This document shows positions 44,291 through 59,221 of a stretch of DNA of 64,000 nucleotides, piece after piece. Position 1 is the first letter of the stretch, and each line of letters opens with the position of its first letter. The notes below the pieces were generated by a model that was given only the letters and a program-made list of their open reading frames with translations, had not been told where the DNA came from and did not search any database. Where the stretch lies: NCBI GenBank assembly GCA_036346405.1, contig CM070550.1, positions 11,070,115-11,134,114 on the forward strand. Direction: 5' to 3'. The translations under genes were made by a program, and so were the position numbers. This stretch comes from Phyllostachys edulis. Taxonomy: Eukaryota; Streptophyta; Magnoliopsida; Poales; Poaceae.

Positions 44291-47200
44291 ATGTACGGTG
44301 TGAACCGCGTGAGTCAAGAGTACATTAATGACGTGGTTGCTTTTAGAAGAGCCGCCGAAAGGTGATATGTTGAAGAAGGGATAAATTTTATGTCTTGTCC
44401 ATGCATTGATTGCGGTAATCTGAAGATGTTTAACAACTCGGCGCAGATCGAAGCGCGCTTGATTCGAAGGAGTTTCAAAAAAGGGTATACATGTTGGACC
44501 AATCACGGTGAAGAGCAGATTATACCAGAAGTTAAAAATAACGACATCGCCGAGGAAGTCAACGATATGCCGGATGTGGACTGTGCTTTTGATGAGGATA
44601 GGTCGCACGATGACAATCTGGATCAGATGCTACGATCGTAAGAGAACTACGAGGAGAGAGAGTTTTGTAAATTTGAGGGCTTAAGGAGGACTCGATGAGA
44701 CCTTTGTTCCTGGGTCGCAAGCGAAATACACAAGGTTGTCAACCGTAATTGAACTGCTTAAATTGAAGGCAAGCAATGGTTGGTCCGATAAGAGTTTCTG
44801 GCGTTGTTAGGTCTCCTAGCGGACATCCTTCCGGAGGGAAACGTGTTGCCCAAAGACCACCTACCAAGCAAAGAAGGTTCTTTGTCCATTGGGAATGGAA
44901 GTAGAAAGAATACATGTATGTCCGAACGATTGTATCCTCTATCAAAGAGTATGCGCACACGCATGTATGTCCCGTGTGCAAAGCATCCCAATACAAGCGT
45001 CAGAATACTGCTAAGGTGAAGCAAGGACCTCCTGCTAAGATGTTGTGGTATCTGCCTATGATCCCACATTTGAAGCGTTTATTTGCGAACCCAAAGGAGG
45101 CAAGATTGGTGCGTTGGCACTCGGAGGAGCGTAAGAAAGATGGAAAACTAAGACACCCTGCTGATTCTGCCTAGTGGAGAAACTTCGATCGGAGCTTCGA
45201 AGAGTTCGGTGCATAACCGAGGAACATAAGGTTAGGGTTGAGTACAGATGGAATGAATCCTTTCGGTAACATGAGCAGTCAACATAGCACCTGGCCCGTG
45301 AATCTATGCATGTACAACCTTCCTCCTTGGTTGTGTATGAAGCAGAAGTATATTGTGATGTCACTACTTATCCAAGGGCCGAAGCAACCTGGGAATAATA
45401 TTGATGTGTACCTAGCACCATTGCTGGAAGATCTTGTGACACTGTGGAATGAAGGGGTACAGGTATGAGATGCGTACAAACGAGATAACTTCACTTTACG
45501 CATCATGTTGTTCTGCACCATCAATGATTTTCCTGCCCTTGATAACCTGTCGGGCTTCAGTACAAAAGGAGCCAAAGCTTGTCCGCACTGCTTAGATGCT
45601 ACGGAGAGTATATGGCTGAACAACTCGTGCAAAACTGTGTATATGTGTTACCGTAGGTTCCTTCCCATGAGTTACCCATACCGCAAGATGAAGAAACAAT
45701 TCGACGGAAATAAGGAGGACGGTTCAGCTCCAAGGGCTTTTAGAGGGAAAGAGGTCTATGATATGGTTAAGGATATCGATGTTGTGCTTGGGAAGGGACA
45801 TAAATTAAGAACCCGTGAGAAGAACATCTGGAAGAAGCGGTCAATTTTTTGGGACTGGCCTTATTGGAAGCACTTAGAAGTTCGTCACTGCATCGACGTC
45901 ATGCATGTGGAGAAGAATGTATGTGATAGCTTGATTGGTCTCTTACTGAACATTAGTGGCAAAACAAATGATGGTGTTAACGCACGGCGTGACCTGGTCG
46001 ATATGAACATAAGGACCGAGTTAGCACCAAAAGAGACCGATACAGGACGAACGTACCTTCCCCCAGCTTGCTACACTCTGTCCAAGGCTAAGAGAAATGA
46101 ACTGTGCCAGAGCTTGCATGGTGTGAAAGTCTCGTCTGGTTACTCCGCTAACATTAAGAAACTTGTTTCTATGCAAGATTTGAAATTAATTGGTATGAAG
46201 TCTCATGATTGTCATGTGCTGATGACACAAATGCTTCCTGTTGCAATTAGGAGTATCTTGTCGAACAAGGTTCGAGTGACAATCTTGAGGCTATGTTATT
46301 TCTTCAACTCAATTGCTCAGAAGGTCATCGATCTCCAAGGACTAGATGCTCTGCAGGCCGAGGTGGTGACGACTCTATGTCATCTTGAGATGTATTTCCC
46401 TCCGTCATTTTTCGATATCATTGTCCATCTCATTGTTCACCTTGTGAAAGAGATAAAGATATGCGGCCCTGTATTCCTACGTCATATGTACCCGTTTGAG
46501 AGGTACATGGGAATTCTCAAGTCCTACGTACGGAATCGATCTCGACCGGAGGGTAGCATCATCGAAGGTTATGCAACGGAAGAGGTTATTGAGTTCTGCG
46601 TCGACTACATGGCTCAGGTGGATCCGATAGGTGTGCCTCTATCTCGCCATGAGGGGAGACTGGATGGTATCGGGACCATCGGACGGAAATCAATCACTCC
46701 CGATCTAGATACGTACGCTCAAGCCCATTTCACGGTCTTGCAACACATGACCCAAGTGTCCCCGTACATCGACGAGCACAAAGACATGGTACGCCAATGT
46801 AATCCGCACGGTCGGAGGTTTGGATCACGAGAGAGCACAACCGCTTGCTCAACGAATGGTTAAAGGTGCGAATCACTAGGAGGTCATCAAGTAATGATAT
46901 GCTGCTATGGTTGGCACAAGGGCCACAATTTACAATTGTCACATGGCAAGGATACGACATAAATAGGTACACATTTTATCTGGCATTTCGGGATAGGAAG
47001 AGCACGATCCGTAAGCGGTGTCCGTGATAGATACATTCAAGATCGATGGGTGAGGAGCTCCTACTATGGGCAAATAGAGGAGATATGGGAGCTCGACTAC
47101 GTGCTTTTCAAGATCCCCTATTTGATGCCGTTGGGTCCATCTCCCACGGTGAAGGTCGACAAGTCTGGCGTTACTACCGTGGACCTCGAAGCGTGTCGGA

Positions 47201-47457
47201 TACAAAGACGAACCATTCGCATCTTGGCTAACCAAGTTGTTCAAGTCTTCTATGTAATCGACCGGCAAATAAGAAACGCCACGTAGTTCTTCAGGGAAAA
47301 AGGAGGATTGTCGGAGTTGAGAATATAGTGGACGAGGAAGAATACAATCAATTTGACGAGTTGCCTCCTTTCGGAGACGGCATCAGGCTCGAGGAAGAAC
47401 CCAGTGAGGAAGCTAGCTATATGCGCGTCGATCATCATGAAGGGCTATATTTTAATT
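44291..47457 (+). pseudogene. TNP2-type transposase of E2
   Basis: This enzyme would cut and join the element ends. It starts at 44291 (MYGVNRVSQEYINDVVAF). The transposase-associated domain shows MSCPCIDCGNLKMFNNS and GYTCWTNHGE. The catalytic Transposase_21 region includes CPVCKASQYKR, AKMLWYLPMIPHLKRLFANP, GMNPFGNMSSQHSTWPV and LPPWLCMKQKYIVMSLLIQG. The long open frame 45505-46863 holds RHCIDVMHVEKNVCDSLIGL, then the DUF4218-like part (FPPSFFDIIVHLIVHLVKEI) and EEVIEFCVDYMAQ. A DUF4216-like end (YGQIEEIWELDYVLFKIPY) and an acidic tail close it near 47457. Stops at about 44364 and 44639 and frameshifts near 44700-45240 and 46850 break it. Confidence 0.92.
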
Positions 47458-47689
47458 AAGAATTTACTCCATTGTAATTAATTTATTCCATAACATGAGA
47501 CATGTCAATGTGGACTTGCCATGTGTTATAGACTTTTAATCTCTTATATATTCTGATGTCAACATGGAATTGTCATATCTGATTTTGATGTCAATGTGGA
47601 CTTCATTGTAATGTGGAATGATAATATTATGCGCTTGTAATAAACAGACGATAAAAAGACCATATCCTTTTTACATCACAGACGATAAA
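47458..47689 (+). other. 3' flank of the E2 transposase gene
   Basis: AT-rich sequence with repeated phrases (GATGTCAA(C/T)(A/G)TGGA(A/C)TT) and two short CAGACGATAAAAA motifs at 47644 and 47680. No ORF is seen. Confidence 0.5.
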
Positions 47690-47984
47690 AAAAGGATTAG
47701 CGATCCTATCTTAGCCTTCAAATCTTCATAAGCCTTCTCGTCGGCCGGTGGCAGACGGATCGTATCGTTAGATCAAACGCCTCCACCTGCGACCTTGCAC
47801 GCTCGATTCGCGCTTGTAGCTGTTCAGACTCTGCAACCAAGCCCCATATAGCCCAGAGGCCATCAGCCCTGGTCTCCTCCGTCTTGGCGAGGTCGACCTG
47901 CTCTCCTGCAATTCGGATGTCGTCCTCGACTCTCCAGGCCGCATCCTCGGTGCGGACCAAGTAGTTCCATAGGATGATCTCCAC
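47690..47984 (-). pseudogene. small antisense ORF with coiled-coil character in E2
   Basis: The minus strand has an open frame of 88 codons (47984-47718): WNYLVRTEDAAWRVEDDIRI, AGEQVDLAKTEETRADGLWA, then ESEQLQARIERARSQVEAFD. The spacing of hydrophobic residues and the E/Q/R content suggest a coiled coil. A shift into the next frame continues as LPPADEKAYEDLKA, so the true end may lie near 47690. It lies between the two main genes, opposite to both. The family is not recognised. Confidence 0.45.
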
Positions 47985-48063
47985 GATGAGGTTTACTCAT
48001 TTGGATGCCGTGGACCCTCGCATTGGTCCGTCGAGAAGGAGCTCCAATGACGGATGATGGTCG

Positions 48064-48210
48064 CTATGGTCTCCTAGAGATCGGAGGGCCTACAATGGAT
48101 GACATTGCGAGCGGAAAGCTTGTCCGCACTTGGGCCAAAGTTGCGACAAGAGAGGTCGCAGTAAAGAAGCACAAGGTAAGCCAATCTGATTGGCACAAGA
48201 GGGAAGCCAT
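48064..48210 (-). other. short minus-strand ORF of 48 codons upstream of the antisense ORF
   Basis: It starts MASLLCQSDWLTLCFFTATS and ends GPPISRRP. It may be an upstream exon or uORF of the antisense transcript, since a TATA box lies about 65 bp ahead of it. It shows no family features and could be chance. Confidence 0.25.
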
Positions 48211-48273
48211 TTGGAGTTTGTGGAGAAAAGGGATCAAGGAGGTTGTGTGAAATCCATTGTAGAAGGGGATATC

Positions 48274-48281
48274 TATTTATA
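48274..48281 (-). promoter_or_regulatory. TATA box pointing left from the central block of E2
   Basis: The minus strand reads TTCTATAAATAGATATCCCC, a strong plant TATA box. It lies about 150 bp left of the central repeat block and ahead of the antisense ORFs. Confidence 0.6.
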
Positions 48282-48432
48282 GAACAAGTACTAAAGCCGG
48301 AGCGGGAGACGAAGGGATATTTGGGAGCTATAGCGACGTTGGAAAACGAAGAGATGAAGCCGTGCGATCGTGAGACGAAGAGACACACGCGGGAAAATGA
48401 AGAGACTTGTTGATTTGTCGGTAGGATGTCAG

Positions 48433-48640
48433 GTTATCACAGACGGTTCTATTTAGAAACCGTCTGTGATATGACTTTATCACAGACGGTTCTGTTTATG
48501 AACCGTCTATGATATGTTCCATATCACAAATGGTTCTATTAAAGCACCGTCTGTGATATGGATGTATCACAGACGGTTCGTAAATAGAACCGTATGTGAT
48601 TTCTTATCACAGACGGTTCTTTAATAGAACTGCATGTGAT
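48433..48640. promoter_or_regulatory. central block of subterminal-type repeats in E2
   Basis: Five palindromic units of about 40 bp of the type ATCACAGACGGTTCT...AGAACCGTCTGTGAT, the same motif as at both ends. There is no CACTA or TAGTG terminus at either edge, so this is not a hidden element end. It is flanked by a left-pointing TATA box (48274) and a right-pointing one (48647). Confidence 0.8.
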
Positions 48641-49981
48641 AGCCTTTTTATATGGAGGGAACCGCTAGGGTTTTGCTCTTACTCATCACTTCCTCTCCCG
48701 CGCCCCTTAGGCTCTCGTGCGCTCGTTCACCTCCTCTAGGGCTCGCCCGTTCACTCCCCTTAATCCCCGGCCGACACCGCCGCCTACGACCTCAGCGCCG
48801 CCGCCCCCTCCAGCGGCCTCACTACTCCCGCGTCCCTTAGGCTCTCGCGTGCTCGTTCGACGCCGCCGTCCTCGACACGTGGCCTCCTCCGACTCCAGCC
48901 CGACGAGTGGCCGCCTCCCTGCTCCGACTCCAGCCTGACGAGCGACCGCCTCCCTCCTCCAGTGCAGCCCATCGCCTCCTCTTCCACTACACATCGCCAT
49001 CCTCCTCTCCGGCCTGTCCAGCGCCTCCTCCAGTACTCCCTCTCGCCTCCTCTGGTATACCACTCTACTCACTCTATCCCGCTCCCTCCCTTGCTCTGTG
49101 ATGGGTTCTGTTGATGCTCTGTGATGATAGTCAAAATCTGAAATAAAATAGATAATTAGAAACAGACTTTGGCTTAATCATATTGCTTTATATGGTCAGT
49201 TATAATTAGTAGCCTTTATACTTTACATTTGTGGGGTTATAGTTGAATTAAGATTACACTTGTATGTTATGTGATCGATTGATCTTACGTGAGATATTTG
49301 CATTTCTATTCTCTATGTGTCAATTAGGCTTATTGTTGATATAAATTTGTGAATTATCTTGAATAGAGCTCAAAATCTGAATGATTTACATTTGACTATG
49401 TTAATTTGGTCCTCCCTCGTGCCTTGTCTGTTGATCTCCTCGGTGGTTTTGAGTACCATCGCCGTTGTGAGTATTTCAACATATCATGCACTGTCTCTCT
49501 CTTTGTGTGTGTGTGTGTGATGTGCTAGTTAAAATATGTGATCTATGATTGGTGGGTTCTTTAATCTGCTTGGTGATGAATTGTCATAGAAAATGAAATT
49601 AAGTTGAGTAAATTTGCTTGAATATGGTTGATTTGAATAGCAAGTTGTAAATTGAACTCAAGACCTAATCTATAAATTGTCATATTCAATTGATGATTAC
49701 ATTGGACATAAGTGTTGTGATGGCCAAGGTTAAACCTTGTGCAACTAGCTTTGTGAGAGCAAAAATCATATAATCAAATCATAGCTTTATGCTGATTTTA
49801 AGTGTACACTTATTGTGTTTGATGACCATATTGTTCCTTTTAAATGATTTGATTGATTTTCTTAGTCTTATAAATATTGTGTCATTTAATTGGTTAGGAA
49901 CTATGCTCTATTCATAATTATCTATGTTGGAAATAATTATGCAATTTTGCTAATATGTTTAGCATTTCAATCAAGTCACGA
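48641..49981 (+). other. promoter, GC-rich leader and first intron of the E2 second gene
   Basis: A TATA-like TTTTTATATGG lies at 48645-48655, then GGAACCGCTAGGGTTTTGC, then a GC- and pyrimidine-rich leader to about 49080. Its ORFs look compositional. 49080-49970 is AT-rich and intron-like with a (GT)n run at 49505-49520, ending before ATGGCAGAGGC at 49982. Confidence 0.5.
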
Positions 49982-50057
49982 GATGGCAGAGGCATCTTCG
50001 CCTGGCCACCGACGCCAAGAGATGGCGAGAGGCACGTCCTTGCCACATCACCGACGC
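49982..50057 (+). pseudogene. first coding piece of the E2 second gene, left of element D
   Basis: It starts MAEASSPGHRRQEMARGTSL and is made of diverged copies of a 42-bp unit with GATGGC(A)GAGGCA and CACCGACGC. It is cut at GACGC by element D. The unit continues on the other side at 55222. Confidence 0.7.
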
Positions 50058-50413
50058 TGTAACGTCCCAAAATTTGGCTTTTCAAAAATCTTTTGAGTAG
50101 TTTAGGTCCTGGAAAATTTCACCAATTTTATTTGAATTTATAAAGCTTAATTGGAAATTTCCTAAATTAAAAATATTTAATTTGACTAATCTAAACATTA
50201 ATTAAATAAAACCTGTGTTATTTGGCTTCCTTGTGTTCCAAGGAATTTTCTGGTATTTTCTGAGATTTTTCTGGATTTATTTGCTATTTATTTGGATCTC
50301 CTCGATTTTTGGGATTTTCTTTAATTCCAAAAATATCCTGTTTTCTCTCTCCTGCACACTGCTACAGTACCCATCGGGTACTGTTCATCCAGGTCCAACG
50401 CGCTACAGTAAAT
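50058..50413 (+). repeat. truncated 5' LTR of element D
   Basis: It matches 51444-51795 closely, up to ACGCGCTACAGTAAATC. After that the two copies diverge at once, which marks the deletion point. Confidence 0.85.
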
Positions 50414-51443
50414 CCTAGAGTTCAAACCGATGCTAGAAAATTAGGCTTGACCAGGCAGTTTTGTTAAAGGAATCTGTCATTCATTCCTATTAATATCATT
50501 GAGTTTGAAGATCGTTTAACAGATTGGTATACTAAAGAAGTTGTATACGATAGAGTGGTATACGACAGAGGTTGTATACGACAGAGAAGGTATTCACTGA
50601 AATGGGTATAGTGCGGATCGACAGAGGTGATCCATTTGCACGATGTGTCGAAAAGATAGCGTTAGGCGAGGATCGGTTTACCTCGTGTCGTGACGAGTGT
50701 CTATGGAGCCCGGATGCTCGATTGATTCGATTGTGTGTATCACCTTGAATCATGCAGATTGAAAGAATAGTGAGTGTGCCTCAACCCAAAGTACCAAGTC
50801 GAGCAAGTAAGCATCCGGTGCAGAGTGTCCCTACAACCCCAGATGTCAACTAGTTCGCAGTTGTCGCTATCCGAAATTGCGATGGTTGATTGTAAGTCAT
50901 TACTCATCTAGGGACAGATCGGATCATAAAGAATGTGGATTTTGCATTAATCACGGCGAAGACCAAGAGTCTTTAATCCCAAAATGGATTGTTAGTAGCT
51001 TAGTCAAGCGAGAAAAACTACGCGGATTATATAGATTATCACCCTCGCGCCAAGTTTATCGTCGAGAATACTGTTGAAGGTGCGTGTTAAGGATTGTATG
51101 ACGAGGTGTCGACATTCAGATTTGAAGCTCGAAGAAGAGTTTGTCAACCGGAGTTACCGGTCGTGAGAAGATCTCCTCAACTCGTGAGTGTCTTCGAGCA
51201 CCGATCAAGCAGCCCGTCAGAAGCAATCAAGTTTCAAGATCTACCAAGAGCTAGTCTGCCAAGTTTTCGTTGAAGCGAGAAGTTCCGCAAGAAGCAGGGC
51301 GTTGTCCCGCAAGTGCTCAAGAGAGTAGTCTGTCAAAGTCAAAAGCAGTTTGAAAGCCGAAGAGAACCCAAGGTCGAAGTTCTTTAACCTATTCTATAGC
51401 TACCTGAATCTCGGGGACGAGATTCCTTTAAGGGGGGGAGGTT
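50414..51443 (+). other. remaining interior of element D
   Basis: About 1 kb with no long ORF. A short tandem (GTATACGA(C/T)AGAG) lies near 50537-50590. The last 80 bp read FFNLFYSYLNLGDEIPLRGG, the end of a Tekay-type polyprotein, and lead into the purine tract TTTAAGGGGGGGAGG. RT and integrase are missing. Confidence 0.65.
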
Positions 51444-55221
<3,778 letters not shown>

Positions 55222-58200
55222 GACGCCACAGATGGCAGAGGCACCGTCTTCGCCGCCGTCACCGACGCCGCAGATGGCAGAGGCACCGCCTTCGCCGCCG
55301 TCACCGACGCCACAGATGACAGAGGCGCCGTCTTCGCCGCCTAATCCGTCGACGATAATGATACGGAAGCGAGATGGCAGAGGAGAATCGAAAATGCCTA
55401 TGGGCCGATGGGTCTTCACGGAGGTCAGTGACTTTGGGGTCCCTCTGAGACCCAAGACATCAGCGGCGAGATTCCGGACCATCTGCGGGATACTTGAAAG
55501 GCGGGTCCCCATCACCACACCAAGGTGGAAGGATCTCGATTTAAAGAAGCGAGAGGTGCGGCTGTGGATAGAACTTTCAAGCAAGTTCACTATCGAAGCG
55601 CACATGGCACGTGGAACGGACGGCGATGCTCACGATCGATAAATCGTGGAGGACCTTCAAGAGCATTCTTGTCACGAAGTACGTGAACACGGGTCAGACG
55701 CCCTTCGCGAAGTATGGATTCTTGACACGGGAAACATGAGACGCCTTTGTGGCTATGAAGACGACATCCGAATTTAAGGAGGAAAGTGCGGCGACAAAGC
55801 TCTCAGACACGAAACACTCACCAAGACAGACTCGGCACCACTGGTATGCGGGTAAATCGAGGAATGGGCGGCGGAGGAGGAGAATGTGTTTCGATGTCAC
55901 GCACCGCGTTCCTAGCTTTGGTAAAAGCGAGGTCAAAGTCTTGTCTTGAGCAAAGATCTCTTTCACAAACCCGTGAGACTGGGAAGTGTTGAACGTGTGG
56001 TAAATATGTCGAACTACCTAGTTGTTAATAAGTCCATAACTTCATAGTGTCTATAATAACATGATGACCTCTTGCAGCGTGAATTGTCTGCCCAAACTTT
56101 CCAAGGCTCATTCCAAGTAGACAGGGAGAAGGATATACTATCTACGGCCCTAGGAAACAAGGAGCACCCGGGTCGCACGCGAGGCCTTGGGGTTAACGTA
56201 CCTTGGAGTCATGGATTCGCAGATGACTACTGCACGTATAGGAGTAGGAAGAGATCCAAGGTCGAGCGCGAGGACCAGTTGGTACAGATGATTACTAAAA
56301 AATTTGAAGGAAAGCTAGCAGCATTGTAGGATCAAATGAATCAACTCCTAAGCCAGTCGCAAGCCGCCCCTGTTAATTTGGGTGCCAGTCCTGCTCGACA
56401 TCGGAGTAGCGTCGCATCCATGCATAATTCTGAACATAACGACGTCCAATTACCGATAGACGACATCAAGGTAATGTACATCTATGGAATACACCAAAGA
56501 TAGACCTATAGGACGCCTTAACTAATTGTGTATCGTTTTGTAGGAGCCGACGCCCTGCAAGCTCCAAGTGAGGATAGTTGGGTCCATTTCTATTGAAATT
56601 TGGGCGGGATGGTGCATCCAAAGGAAAGGGCGATCTGAGACGATGTCGGTGGCGCAGGGTTACGCCAGGGTGGAGGTGGACATGGTACATGAACATTTCA
56701 TGGCCATCCCGCTGGAGATTTGCCCGAACGAAGAGATCACAACACTAGGAGATATCGTGCACACTTTTATCTAGTGGCCCAAGAAGGACATCGTCCTGGA
56801 CCCAGCAGTGCCGCGATCTCAACACGACCATTCCTCTCCAACGGGACCCTCGATGACTCCACCTCATATTTCGCCTCAGAAGGCCACCTTATCGGTTCCC
56901 GTAGAGAAGACGCCGAAGGAACAACAAAAGCGTGCCGCCATATCGGGTCCCGAGTCATCTCGTAGGAAGACGCTGCCAATCCTTAAGGCCAAATCGAAAT
57001 CGACGAACGTTAAGGCGCCTCCCAAGTCCGGGAAGTCCGGGATATCCGGGAACTACATCATCGAAAAACCGTTGTGCTCAAACCAGATAATGCCTTTGGA
57101 TATGCTTGTCGGGCTTTGCATGCCTGGTACTTGGAGAAGACCCAAAAGAAGAAGTGCGATACTGGAATCACCGTCAGATACGAGCATAAGCATTTCTTCA
57201 ATGGGCCGAGCAACTTCGTCGTGGGCTTCAACGACTTATATGACCTATTCAACCTCGTTGGCCTCGGCGCTCGCTTCTACGATGTTGGACAACGTAAGTG
57301 CGCACAATCAAGTTCTACATTCACGTATCCGATAAATATCACAACTCATTGCTTATGTATAGATACATGATGAAAAATGTCCAGAATGGAAAGAACGGTG
57401 GGTTTCCTCGACCCACATGTGGTATCGTTGCAAACCATCCAGCGGACTAGATCTTCGATAGAAATACATAACGAAGTCATTGCTTCGTCGGAAGAACATG
57501 AAGTACATAGTTGTGCCCTACAACGAGGGGTAAGTGTCACTACTTGCTCTACAAATTTCATTTGTACTTTATACACAAAGACGAACTTAGGTTTAATGAC
57601 TATAGCGACATACATGAGTAGGTACCATCGATCCTCTTAGTCATTATACCAAAGAGGAACCATGTGATATACCTTGATTCCCTACTCATGACAAGCACAA
57701 TTTCAAAGATTACGAGAGGAATACTCGTGTATGCTCATTTCCTCCATACATAACTCTATTGTAGTCTTCATTCATTTAAAATGGCCGAGGATAACTTTTT
57801 GGAATCATATAGGTCGTTCATCAATTATGTTGCCAACAAAGGAATATACGATGGAAAGAGCGCCGAATTAACACATAGGATGAATTTTCCGGTACGCGCT
57901 ACAACACGATAATCTTATATCATACTTCGTAATAACGCGTCTCGAATTGACTATACCTATATATGTAATTCTATTTTTGCAGTGCCGCCAGCAAAAAGAT
58001 GATGAGTTATGTGCAATCTACGTTTGCTATCATATGTAGCTAATCCTTAGAGCTAGGAAGAATGATCCCGAGGTTTGTCAATCTCGAAATAATTATTTCC
58101 TAATTATAAATTTAAATATATATAGCTTACCACTTTACTCTTGCTAGCGAGAGGCCTTGGATATACAATTAGATGGACTCGTTGCGGAAGAGATCAAGGA

Positions 58201-58324
58201 CATTCGAGGGAAGCTCTGCACCTTTATCCTATCAGATGTCATTAAGGACACCGGAGAATTTCACTCCGTCGCCGACCCAAAGCATTACCCCGCCGACACC
58301 TCTCAACCACCTGCAAACAATTGA
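55222..58324 (+). pseudogene. second gene of CACTA E2: Transposase_24-like, DUF8039-like and Ulp1-like parts
   Basis: It continues the piece at 49982. First come three copies of a 42-bp unit encoding MAEAPSSPPSPTPQ (about 55230-55345). Then GRWVFTEVSDFGVPLRPKTS, FVAMKTTSEFKEESA (Transposase_24 style) and SQVDREKDI-type sequence with GRTRGLGVNVPW. A charged segment (56270-56340) and a block with EICPNEEITTLGDIVHTFI (DUF8039-like) follow. Last are the Ulp1-like exons: GGFLDPHVVSLQTIQRT, YNEG, an HxW block that has lost its Trp codon, VIYLDS, and DDELCAIYVCYH with the Cys kept (57983-58072). The final exon is 58149-58324. A TAG follows YVCYHM, so it is broken. Confidence 0.75.
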
Positions 58325-58534
58325 CTCAATTGTAATCCAATTGTAACTATAGTGACAATACTTGAACAAATGCGATCTTTTGTAATTTATTTTGAGTAAT
58401 AATCAGTTTGAGTTTGTCAACAATTAATTATATGTGATGTATCTGTTTTTCTGCATGCTTGTTTTCAGAGGGCACGGCTAGCAATTCCTGAGGCTAGCCA
58501 AAAATCAGCAAAAATGTAGTTAGGATAATGAACT
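58325..58534 (+). other. 3' flank of the E2 second gene
   Basis: AT-rich sequence with GTTTTCAGAGGGCACGGCTA and CCTGAGGCTAGCC (58463-58500). The same phrase occurs, inverted, at 40283-40320 in E1. Confidence 0.6.
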
Positions 58535-58886
58535 ATCACAGACGGTTTTTACGTTAAAACCGTGCAGGAAGGCATAATATCACGTGCGGTTCTATCTAGA
58601 AACCGTCGTGATACTATAATATCACGGACGGTTCTATCCACGAACCGTCGTGATATTCTCGCGTATCACAAAGCGGTTCGTGGATAGAACCGTCTCGTGA
58701 TATTCTCGCAAGATATCACGATGGTTTCTAGATAGAACCGTCGTGATACTATGCCTTCACTGCATCGTTTTAACGCAAAACCGTCAGGATAACCGCCGCT
58801 ATCACAGACGAACAAATACAAACGGTTCAAAAACCGTCTGTGATGACGGTTCCGAACCGTCTGTGATGGCATGATCCGTAGTAGTG
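58535..58886 (+). repeat. right subterminal repeats and terminus of E2
   Basis: Several palindromic units (ATCACAGACGGTTTTTAC, CGGACGGTTCTATCCACG, AACCGTCTGTGATG) lead to the terminus CCGTAGTAGTG. The copies here are more diverged than in the left and central blocks. Confidence 0.9.
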
Positions 58887-58889
58887 ACC

Positions 58890-59221
58890 GTCAAAGGGAG
58901 GTCGGACGGCGATGACTTGAGTTAGAACGACGCTAGGTGAAGGAGGGCACCGATTGGGGTAGGAACGGATCTAGAGTAGTCGGCCTAGGGAAAGACCAGA
59001 GCTAGGAATTAAGGACATGGAAATACTTCTTCATTATTCATTGCTTGGCTAGAAAAGATACAATGTACATGTCATCCTTTTTATAAGGATAACTTGATTT
59101 TACCCCTAAGAAACAATATCTAAATTATAGAAACGAACTAACCAAATCAATATAATCCGTAACGAAAGAAACTAATGGTAGGTAAACAGTACATGTGTGC
59201 TACAGTGCCACGCCCATGACA
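58890..59221 (-). mobile_element. TRIM LTR, part right of E2
   Basis: It continues the LTR that begins at 43412 and matches 42883-43229 almost throughout, ending CCACGCCCATGACA. Together the two parts make a 368-bp LTR split by E2. Confidence 0.85.

Noticed and set aside
48433..48640. Regular palindromic repeats, at first glance like a CRISPR array
   Set aside because: The same motif occupies the ends of a CACTA element with a 3-bp duplication. The window is plant nuclear DNA, there are no spacers of constant length, and no cas genes.
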